DNA of 5,107 nucleotides from Clostridiaceae bacterium (GTDB taxonomy: Bacteria; Bacillota; Clostridia; Lutisporales; Lutisporaceae), in contig JAQVFD010000170.1 in the NCBI GenBank assembly GCA_028697435.1, positions 1 to 5,107 on the forward strand. The letters are read 5' to 3'. A program made the position numbers and the translations under genes. The notes beneath the pieces are model-generated. The model ran no database searches. It had not been told where the DNA came from and saw only the letters and a program-made list of their open reading frames with translations. This document shows, one piece after another, positions 1 through 5,091 of this stretch (position 1 is its first letter; the number at the start of each line of letters is the position of its first letter).

Positions 1-61
1 TGGTTAGAGCAACCGGCTCATAACCGGTTGGTCCGGGGTTCGAGTCCCTGAAGGCCCACCA
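1..61 (+). tRNA. tRNA with CAU anticodon (elongator Met or Ile2), 5'-truncated
   Basis: This is the 3' part of a tRNA cut by the window edge. About 16 nt are missing: the 5' acceptor strand and the start of the D arm. Visible parts are the D-stem 3' strand GAGC (7–10), anticodon stem ACCGG/CCGGT (12–16 with 24–28), loop CTCATAA (17–23) with anticodon CAT at 19–21, T arm CGGGG/TTCGAGT/CCCTG (34–50), acceptor 3' strand AAGGCCC (51–57), discriminator A58 and encoded CCA (59–61). The anticodon stem lacks the three G-C pairs next to the loop that mark initiator tRNA, so it is not fMet. A CAU tRNA can be elongator Met, or Ile2 whose C34 is changed to lysidine by TilS. G68 and G69 imply C4–G69 and C5–G68 pairs, which resemble TilS identity elements, so Ile2 remains open. 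Confidence 0.95.
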
Positions 62-64
62 TAT

Positions 65-140
<76 letters not shown>

Positions 141-151
141 TAAAAGATATT

Positions 152-176
152 AACACAGCATATTTGCTGTGTTTTT
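152..176 (+). terminator. Rho-independent terminator of the tRNA cluster
   Basis: A perfect 9-bp stem, AACACAGCA (152–160) with TGCTGTGTT (165–173), has a TATT loop and ends in a T run (172–176). It starts 11 nt after the CCA of tRNA-Phe, as expected for the end of a tRNA operon. The same hairpin also lies just beyond the stop codon of the convergent cheR gene. On the minus strand the following sequence has only a loose T-rich stretch, so it may act in both directions but looks stronger for the tRNA side. Confidence 0.85.
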
Positions 177-188
177 AACATTCTAAAA

Positions 189-971
189 TTATACTTGTCC
201 GTTTCCTTTGTAAAAGAATGTTTTTAGAGACTCAAGCTTATATCTATGGGGAAGTATTATTTGCTCTGTGCTTCCTACAAACAATACTCCTATGCGGCTC
301 AATGATTTTCTGAAATTATTATACATCCCTATTTTAGCTTCTTCCGTAAAATAAATCATCACATTCCTGCATACAATAAGATCGCAGTTATCCGGATACT
401 TGTCCTCCAGCAAATTATGATGCTTGAATTCTATACTATTCTTAACCGTCTCACTTATAGCATATTTATCACCTGTATTTGTAAAAAACTTATCGACAAA
501 ATCCTTTGGAAGGTTTTCGAGGCTCTTTTGAGTATATACACCTTTTTTTGCCTTTTCTACCGCACCGTCGTCTATATCTGTAGCTAAAATTTTAAAGTTG
601 TTCAGATCAACAAATCTGCTCATCATCATAGCCAAAGAATAAGGTTCTTCTCCTGTAGAACAAGCTGCACTCCATATTTTAGGCTTATTATTGGACTTCA
701 TTATATCAGGTATAATTTCTTTCTCAAGGATTGCCCATTGCTCAGGGTTTCTATAAAACTCCGATACATTAATAGTAAGATAATTTATGAATTCGTTATA
801 TAACTCTGTATTCTGTGTCAAGGCTTTAAAGTATAAATAATAATCATCATAGTTATTTCTGAGAATAAGTGAATCAATTCTCCTTCGCATCTGTCTTTCC
901 TTGTAACTGGACAAGTCGATTCCGGTAAGCTTAAATATCTTTTCCTTAAAACCTTCATAATCATCTAACAT
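189..971 (-). CDS. cheR: CheR-type protein-glutamate O-methyltransferase (chemotaxis)
   Basis: Predicted cytoplasmic enzyme of 260 aa that transfers methyl groups from S-adenosylmethionine to glutamates of chemoreceptors, setting the adaptation state opposite CheB. Visible parts (numbered from the chosen ATG): a charged helical N-terminal domain (about 1–75) ending in the family motif NVSEFYRNP (68–76); SAM-binding motif I as SAACSTGEEPYS (101–112); LATDID (129–134), where the acidic residue would contact the SAM ribose; the hallmark CRNVMIYF (201–208); and the C-terminal VGSTEQ (233–238). Length matches Bacillus-type CheR of about 256 aa, and no extra domain is fused. The start is set at ATG 971, which has AGGAG (979–983) 7 nt upstream; the TTG two codons earlier lies only 1 nt past that AGGAG and is too close. 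No other che or receptor gene is in the window, so it looks like an orphan, separately transcribed cheR. It could serve a non-motility chemosensory pathway, but this cannot be seen here. Confidence 0.95.
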   Translation of the reverse strand: MLDDYEGFKEKIFKLTGIDLSSYKERQMRRRIDSLILRNNYDDYYLYFKALTQNTELYNEFINYLTINVSEFYRNPEQWAILEKEIIPDIMKSNNKPKIWSAACSTGEEPYSLAMMMSRFVDLNNFKILATDIDDGAVEKAKKGVYTQKSLENLPKDFVDKFFTNTGDKYAISETVKNSIEFKHHNLLEDKYPDNCDLIVCRNVMIYFTEEAKIGMYNNFRKSLSRIGVLFVGSTEQIILPHRYKLESLKTFFYKGNGQV

Positions 972-1033
972 AATCAAACTCCTAACAAATAAATAATATT
1001 ATCGATTATTGCGTTATTTACATTCTATCATAT

Positions 1034-1073
1034 GAAAAAAAGAAAAAAAAGTCGTGATATGTTTATATCACGA
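1034..1073 (-). terminator. Hairpin terminator between ispH–rpsA and cheR
   Basis: A perfect 9-bp inverted repeat, TCGTGATAT (1052–1060) with ATATCACGA (1065–1073), has a 4-nt loop. On the minus strand it is followed after one C by a long T tract (1050 down to 1034, interrupted by one C). This is a textbook intrinsic terminator for leftward transcription. It would act as a second stop behind the 1163–1205 hairpin and insulate cheR from the ispH–rpsA unit. The same palindrome overlaps a possible plus-strand promoter, so an operator role is an alternative. Confidence 0.75.
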
Positions 1074-1082
1074 TAATATAAT
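1054..1082 (+). promoter_or_regulatory. Possible sigma-A-type promoter, plus strand, intergenic
   Basis: A perfect TATAAT lies at 1077–1082. Exactly 17 nt upstream is GTGATA (1054–1059), which matches four of six positions of TTGACA. Transcription would begin near 1089 and run rightward into the hairpin at 1165–1205, giving a short RNA of about 115 nt. The -35 and spacer overlap the palindrome at 1052–1073. In such AT-rich DNA a TATAAT can arise by chance, so confidence is low. Confidence 0.27.
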
Positions 1083-1162
1083 GTAAAGGGGGTCTCAATG
1101 TATTTTGTGAGGTCGTTATTATTATTGACAGAATTTAAATAAATATACATTATGTTTAATAT

Positions 1163-1205
1163 AAAAAACACACTTCTTATGAAAATTTCACAAGCAGTGT
1201 GTTTT
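1163..1205 (-). terminator. Terminator of the cmk–plsC–ispH/rpsA unit
   Basis: A long imperfect hairpin begins 15 nt after the ispH–rpsA stop codon. The outer stem is 10 bp, AAAACACACT (1165–1174) with AGTGTGTTTT (1196–1205). Inside it are further short stems, CTT/AAG (1176–1178 with 1192–1194) and TGAA/TTCA (1180–1183 with 1187–1190), separated by single mismatches. Read on the minus strand it ends in six T residues (1168 to 1163), which fits an intrinsic terminator. The plus-strand side has four T residues, so weaker two-way action is possible. Confidence 0.85.
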
Positions 1206-1220
1206 ATAAATGCTCACTAT

Positions 1221-3299
1221 TTATTCTTCGGTTGCCTTATCAGCCGGTTCTTCCAATACTTTCTCAGTCTGATTATCATCGATTTGCACATTTGTTTCTT
1301 CCTGTGTTTCAATTAGCTCTTTTATACTCAAGCTTATTTTCTTTTCTTCCGGCTTTATATCGATTATTTTTGCCCGGACAGTATCTCCGATTTTTAATAC
1401 ATCTGAAGGCTTGGCAATTCTCTTGTCGGATATCTGTGATATATGAACCAAGCCGTCTATACCGGGTTCAAGCTCCACAAAAGCGCCAAAATTAGAAAAT
1501 CTCAACACTTTTACATCGACTATATCTCCGGGTTTATATTTGTCTCCTATAGCAGACCATGGTTCCGGAACAGTCTGTTTTAATCCAAGAGAAATCTTTC
1601 TTTTTTCTTTGTCAACAGATAATACCACTACTTCAACTTTTTCACCGGGTTTCAAAACCTCAGAAGGATGTTTCACTCTGGACCATGATAGTTCAGATAT
1701 ATGAATGAGTCCATCTACTCCTCCTATATCTGTAAAGGCACCGAAATCAGCAAGACGTTTAACCTCACCGGTAAGCTTCTGCCCAACTTCAATGTTTTCC
1801 CACACTGCTTTTTCTTTAATCTCTTGTTCCTTCTTCAGTAATGACTTCCTTGATACTATAATTCTTCTTTTTTCCGGATCAAATTCTAAAACTTCTACTT
1901 TAATTTTAGCATTTACAAAACCTGAAAGGTCTTCAGAGTACCTTAAATCAAACTGAGATGCCGGCATGAAAGCCCTGATACCCATCAGTTCGACTATTCC
2001 TCCGCCTTTTACTATCTCTTTTACATATCCATTTAAGGGAGCTTTCTCATTAAATGCCGTTTCTATCTTATTCCAATTCTTTTCTGCTTCGAAAAGCTTC
2101 TTTGAAAGCACAACATTGCCTTCACCATAATTTATGCTTACAACAATTACTTCCAATTCGTCTCCGGCTTTAATAATATCCTTAAGATTAACATCAGGTT
2201 CCCAGGTATAATCTTCCTTCTTTATTATCCCGTCAGACTTATATCCAATATTGACCATGACTTCATCATCAGTAACCATAATTACAGTACCTTTTACAGT
2301 GTCTCCGGAGTAGACTGACCTCATGGTCTTTTCATATTCTTCCATCATATTTCCCTGGTCTTCTGATATTTCTTCTTGGCTTTCCACTATTTCTACTGGA
2401 TCATCCACTATACTTTCCTGATTCTCCAATACTTCTACCGGATCCCCCATAATATTGCCGTTGTCCTGCATTTTTCCGATAACCTCCTTAATTAACCAAT
2501 CAGGTGTGGATGCACCCGCTGTAATACCAACTGTCTTAAATCTCTTCGCCATTTCTGCCGGCAAATCCTCTGCTTCCTCAATATGATAAGCATTATCGCA
2601 ATTCTCCTTGCATATTTGATAAAGCTTATTTGTATTAGAACTATTTCTACTTCCAATTACAATCATACAATCAACTTTCTTAGAAAGCTGTTCAGCCGAT
2701 TCTTGCCTTTTTTCAGTTGCGCTGCAAATGGTATTAAAAATTATTGCATTCTTATATTTTTTATTTATAGCATCCACTACGCTGTCCCATATTTTTTTTG
2801 TAATAGTAGTTTGTGCAACTAAACATATTTTATCATATATAGGAAGTTTGTCTACTGTTTTTTCATCCTCAATTACATGTGCTGTATTGTCACACCATCC
2901 ATTTATACCTTTTACCTCGGGATGATTTTTATCTCCTGCTATAAAGATTTTATAGCCTTTCTCATAATACTCCTGTACCTTTTTATGTATCGCCGACACA
3001 TAAGGGCAAGTGCAGTCAAAATATCTCAAGCCCTTATCCTTAATCTTCACGTACTCCTCTTTCCCAATTCCGTGAGAACGAATAATGAGTTCGGAATCCG
3101 CAAATGCAATTTCATCAATATCTTCTAAAGATTTAATTCCCTGATCCTCAAGTGCGTTTATAACCTGATCATTATGAATAAGGGGTCCATATGTAAAAAT
3201 CCTTCTGCCTGACCCTTTACAGGCTTCTTCAAAGGCTATATCCACAGCTCTTTTCACTCCGAAACAAAATCCCGCATTTTTATCAAGTATTATTTCCAT
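1221..3299 (-). CDS. ispH-rpsA: Fusion of IspH (HMBPP reductase) with ribosomal protein S1
   Basis: A 692-aa two-part cytoplasmic protein. Residues 1–280 are IspH (LytB), the 4Fe-4S enzyme that reduces HMBPP to IPP and DMAPP in the last step of the MEP isoprenoid pathway. Cluster cysteines are C12 (GFCFGV), C98 (in TCP) and C192 (NTICSAT). Substrate residues are visible as H42, H76 (RSHGI), H126 and E128 (NHPEV), T165 and SSN at 220–222, plus AGAS at 261–264. Residues 281–330 form an acidic linker holding a 14-residue duplication. Residues 331–661 carry four S1 RNA-binding domains (about 332–401, 419–486, 504–574, 589–661); the third and fourth have the classic FGAF…DGL(I/V)HIS pattern. An acidic tail follows. 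The family role of S1 is binding mRNA at the 30S subunit. This fusion is a known Clostridia arrangement. The ATG overlaps the plsC end by 17 nt and has GAGGG (3309–3313) 9 nt upstream, so translation is probably coupled. An internal start near 2345 could yield free S1. Confidence 0.96.
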   Translation of the reverse strand: MEIILDKNAGFCFGVKRAVDIAFEEACKGSGRRIFTYGPLIHNDQVINALEDQGIKSLEDIDEIAFADSELIIRSHGIGKEEYVKIKDKGLRYFDCTCPYVSAIHKKVQEYYEKGYKIFIAGDKNHPEVKGINGWCDNTAHVIEDEKTVDKLPIYDKICLVAQTTITKKIWDSVVDAINKKYKNAIIFNTICSATEKRQESAEQLSKKVDCMIVIGSRNSSNTNKLYQICKENCDNAYHIEEAEDLPAEMAKRFKTVGITAGASTPDWLIKEVIGKMQDNGNIMGDPVEVLENQESIVDDPVEIVESQEEISEDQGNMMEEYEKTMRSVYSGDTVKGTVIMVTDDEVMVNIGYKSDGIIKKEDYTWEPDVNLKDIIKAGDELEVIVVSINYGEGNVVLSKKLFEAEKNWNKIETAFNEKAPLNGYVKEIVKGGGIVELMGIRAFMPASQFDLRYSEDLSGFVNAKIKVEVLEFDPEKRRIIVSRKSLLKKEQEIKEKAVWENIEVGQKLTGEVKRLADFGAFTDIGGVDGLIHISELSWSRVKHPSEVLKPGEKVEVVVLSVDKEKRKISLGLKQTVPEPWSAIGDKYKPGDIVDVKVLRFSNFGAFVELEPGIDGLVHISQISDKRIAKPSDVLKIGDTVRAKIIDIKPEEKKISLSIKELIETQEETNVQIDDNQTEKVLEEPADKATEE
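2364..2447 (-). repeat. Two-copy 42-bp repeat in the IspH–S1 linker
   Basis: Two adjacent in-frame units (2406–2447 and 2364–2405) encode residues 285–298 and 299–312 of the fusion protein. Both follow the pattern DPVE, hydrophobic pair, E, N/S, QE, x, I. By hand count 27 of 42 bases match, so this is an old, diverged duplication. Flanking segments are also alike: QDNGNIMG before it and EDQGNMME after it. The repeat makes an acidic, probably flexible spacer between the enzyme and the RNA-binding domains. Confidence 0.7.
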
Positions 3300-3885
3300 C
3301 TATTGCATCCCTCTTAAGATCATTTATTTTTTTCATGATATTAAGGCTTATTTCAATATATTCATCATTTAAAAGCTTTCTCTCATAATAATCAGTAAGC
3401 TCAATGGGTTCTCCTATAATTATACTTGTTCTTTTAAAAAACTTATAACTGCTGATTATTGCTATCGGAATAACCGGAACCTTAGACTTTATGGCAAACA
3501 TTGCTATGCCGGGTTCAGCTACTACTTCATCGGTTTTATTTCTTGTTCCCTCGGGAAAAAGAGCAAGCACCTTTCCGGATTTCAATAGTTTAAGAGAGGT
3601 TTTGATGCTTTTGATGTCCACCTCTCCTCTTTTTATAGGGAATGCGCCTAAACCATTAAGCAAAGTTCTTAAAAGTATATTTTTGAACAATTCAACCTTT
3701 GCCATGAAATACATCCTGTCAGGTATTGAAATGCCAACAAATATCGGATCTATTGCACTTACATGGTTTGAACATACTATATATGCAACCCCTTTTGGTA
3801 TGTTTTCACGGCCAATTATTCTGTAATTATAAAACAATAAAAATATCGGTATTAATAATGCTCTGGCAATCCTATATAACAACAA
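3283..3885 (-). CDS. plsC: 1-acyl-sn-glycerol-3-phosphate acyltransferase (PlsC family)
   Basis: A 200-aa membrane-associated enzyme that adds the second acyl chain to lysophosphatidic acid to make phosphatidic acid, the precursor of phospholipids. All four acyltransferase blocks are visible: NHVSAID (40–46), the HX4D catalytic motif with H41 and D46; GAFPIKRG (80–87); FPEGTRN (110–116) for glycerol-phosphate binding; and VPVIPIAI (136–143). A hydrophobic stretch at about 8–20 probably inserts in the inner membrane face. It is shorter than E. coli PlsC (245 aa) but keeps the full motif set. The start is TTG: a TAA stop lies in frame at 3898–3900 and no ATG occurs before residue 58, past the catalytic motif. 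TTG at 3885 or the adjacent TTG at 3882 would both fit. The purine-rich RBS (3888–3897) lies inside the last cmk codons. It overlaps cmk by 14 nt and ispH–rpsA by 17 nt. The exact acyl donor cannot be told from the sequence. Confidence 0.93.
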   Translation of the reverse strand: MLLYRIARALLIPIFLLFYNYRIIGRENIPKGVAYIVCSNHVSAIDPIFVGISIPDRMYFMAKVELFKNILLRTLLNGLGAFPIKRGEVDIKSIKTSLKLLKSGKVLALFPEGTRNKTDEVVAEPGIAMFAIKSKVPVIPIAIISSYKFFKRTSIIIGEPIELTDYYERKLLNDEYIEISLNIMKKINDLKRDAIDGNNT

Positions 3886-4546
3886 TGCCTCCCCCCTTTA
3901 TTTTGATATGTGAGATTACCTCCTCCAGTACTTCTTCTATGCTTTTTCCGGTTGTATCAATCATGATGGCATCTGAAGCCGCTTTTAAAGGTGAGTCTGC
4001 TCTTGTAGAATCAATGTGATCTCTTTTTTCTATCTGTGACTTGATATCCTGAATATCAACTGCGCAGCCTTTTTGAATAAACTCTTTATACCTTCTGTCT
4101 GCTCTTTCATCAACAGTAGCAGTAATGTAGAACTTAATATCAGCCTCAGGAAAAATTACCGTACCTACATCACGTCCGTCCATTACAACATTTTTATTCT
4201 TTGATATTTTTCTCTGCAAGTTAACCATCAATTTTCTAATCTCAGATATTGCTGCAATAATGGATACACTTTTGTTTATGCTTTCTTCTCTGATTTCATT
4301 GTTAACAGCCTTGCCGTCAAGAAATATACTGTTATCCTTAAAATCAATAACGGTTTTCTCTGCTACAGCAATCATCATTTCCGTATTACTCAATGATACA
4401 TTTTCTCTCAGGACCTTCAATGTAACCGCCCTGTACATTGCACCTGAGTCAATGTATGTATAGCCTATTATATCGGAAAGTTTTTTGGCTATAGTGCTTT
4501 TGCCTGCCCCGGCAGGTCCGTCTATGGCTATCACCTTATAATCCAT
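3872..4546 (-). CDS. cmk: Cytidylate kinase (CMP/dCMP kinase)
   Basis: A 224-aa cytoplasmic P-loop kinase that phosphorylates CMP and dCMP to the diphosphates with ATP, feeding RNA, DNA and CDP-lipid synthesis. Visible features: Walker A GPAGAGKST (10–18); YIDSGAMYRA (31–40), the CMP-site signature; DGRDVGT (123–129); RRYKE (151–155) in the lid region; and RDHIDSTRADSPL (175–187) followed by DAIMIDTT (192–199), typical of the family C-terminus. Length equals that of usual bacterial Cmk (about 220–230 aa). The ATG at 4546 is supported by a full AAGGAGGT (4555–4562) 8 nt upstream. It is the first gene of the cmk–plsC–ispH/rpsA unit and has its own promoter in the 71-nt gap upstream. Its last codons (Gly-Gly-Gly) also form the ribosome binding site of plsC. 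Confidence 0.97.
   Translation of the reverse strand: MDYKVIAIDGPAGAGKSTIAKKLSDIIGYTYIDSGAMYRAVTLKVLRENVSLSNTEMMIAVAEKTVIDFKDNSIFLDGKAVNNEIREESINKSVSIIAAISEIRKLMVNLQRKISKNKNVVMDGRDVGTVIFPEADIKFYITATVDERADRRYKEFIQKGCAVDIQDIKSQIEKRDHIDSTRADSPLKAASDAIMIDTTGKSIEEVLEEVISHIKIKGGGIVVI
3888..3897 (-). promoter_or_regulatory. plsC ribosome binding site inside the cmk 3' end
   Basis: The minus strand reads AGGGGGGAGG here, within the Gly-Gly-Gly codons near the end of cmk. It lies 2 nt before TTG 3885 and 5 nt before TTG 3882 if GGAGG is used, or about 6 nt before TTG 3885 if the upstream AGGGGG is used. It supports a TTG start for plsC, as no ATG is available, and ties plsC translation to termination of cmk at 3872. 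Confidence 0.65.
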
Positions 4547-4554
4547 CTTAGATA

Positions 4555-4562
4555 ACCTCCTT
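4555..4562 (-). promoter_or_regulatory. Consensus ribosome binding site of cmk
   Basis: The minus strand carries AAGGAGGT, complementary to the 3' end of 16S rRNA, 8 nt before the cmk ATG. It fixes the start at 4546 and suggests efficient translation of the first gene of the unit. Confidence 0.85.
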
Positions 4563-4578
4563 AAACATTTACCCTCTT

Positions 4579-4587
4579 ATTGTACCA
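4579..4587 (-). promoter_or_regulatory. Extended -10 promoter for cmk–plsC–ispH/rpsA
   Basis: On the minus strand TGGTACAAT gives TACAAT (five of six positions of TATAAT) with the extended -10 TG element one base upstream. The -35 region at the proper distance is only a T run (within 4599–4607), a poor match to TTGACA, which is often tolerated when an extended -10 is present. Transcription would start near 4572, leaving a leader of about 25 nt before the cmk ATG. It sits in the only sizeable gap upstream of cmk. Confidence 0.55.
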
Positions 4588-4617
4588 AATTGCATATTAA
4601 AAAAAAAGGCTGTTTCA

Positions 4618-5076
4618 TTATTTGATTTTTACCCTGTCAATCATCGCAAGATTGTCATTCACATATATGAGCTTTCCGGGTTGAGGTACCATTATATTGT
4701 TAGTTACGGCTGTAACTTTCAGAATGGCAGTATCATTTACAGAATTGCCTCTTGCCTCAATAATATCGCCGTCTTTTACCTGTAATACAATTATCTTGCC
4801 TGTTGGTGAGGAAACCCTTTCTCCATTCAAATAAAAAACCAGCGATCTCAGGGTAGAATAATTTTCTATGGATATTTGTATTTCTCCCCTATTGATGAAA
4901 AGTTGGCTATCGGCAATGGACCTGCCCTCCAGCTTATCAACTCTGCTTATGACGGTTTTTATTGTTGAACTCATAAGCAGGGCTTGAGTCACAATTAATG
5001 CTGTAAGCAAAAAAATCAGATATCTTCTGATAAAACCGTCAATCCTCTTCCACCAAAGCTGTAAATCGCTGTTCAA
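4618..5076 (-). CDS. Hypothetical membrane-anchored protein, function unknown
   Basis: I do not recognise a family. The 152-aa protein has a short N-terminus with basic residues K10, R11, R17 and R18, then one hydrophobic helix at about 19–36, then about 115 soluble residues. The basic residues before the helix predict the N-terminus inside and the rest outside the cell. There is no lipobox or clear signal-peptidase site, so it is probably an uncleaved anchor. The outer part begins with a short helical segment (about 37–57) and then alternates hydrophobic and polar residues with several NG/DG/GK turns, suggesting a small beta-rich domain. It has no cysteine. The start is TTG: an in-frame TAA lies directly before it, the next Met (residue 35) would remove most of the helix, and GGGAGG (5086–5091) lies 9 nt upstream. 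It ends 71 nt before cmk and appears to be a separate unit from it. An upstream partner may lie beyond the window edge. Confidence 0.8.
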   Translation of the reverse strand: MNSDLQLWWKRIDGFIRRYLIFLLTALIVTQALLMSSTIKTVISRVDKLEGRSIADSQLFINRGEIQISIENYSTLRSLVFYLNGERVSSPTGKIIVLQVKDGDIIEARGNSVNDTAILKVTAVTNNIMVPQPGKLIYVNDNLAMIDRVKIK

Positions 5077-5085
5077 TTATATGAT

Positions 5086-5091
5086 CCTCCC
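5086..5091 (-). promoter_or_regulatory. Ribosome binding site deciding a TTG start
   Basis: The minus strand reads GGGAGG, 9 nt before TTG 5076. With a stop codon directly before that TTG and no ATG ahead of the membrane helix, it supports TTG as the real start of the hypothetical membrane protein. Confidence 0.65.

Noticed and set aside
1..61. Initiator tRNA-fMet
   Set aside because: The anticodon stem ACCGG/CCGGT lacks the three consecutive G-C pairs next to the loop that define initiators.
972..977. TTG start for cheR two codons upstream of the ATG
   Set aside because: It would begin only 1 nt after the AGGAG ribosome binding site; ATG 971 has the proper 7-nt spacing.
998..1020. Motility sigma factor (SigD) promoter for cheR
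   Set aside because: TCGATAAT resembles its -10, but the nearest TAAA is 11 nt upstream instead of about 15, so I do not call it as a feature.
1199..4463. Several plus-strand open frames of 65–111 codons opposite ispH–rpsA, plsC and cmk
   Set aside because: They lie wholly or mostly antisense to genes with clear family motifs, lack ribosome binding sites and have low-complexity translations; they are shadows of the real frames.
4599..4640. Terminator for the membrane protein gene at the run of nine T residues
   Set aside because: On the minus strand there is a T run but no hairpin stem before it; GAAACAGCC has no complement nearby.
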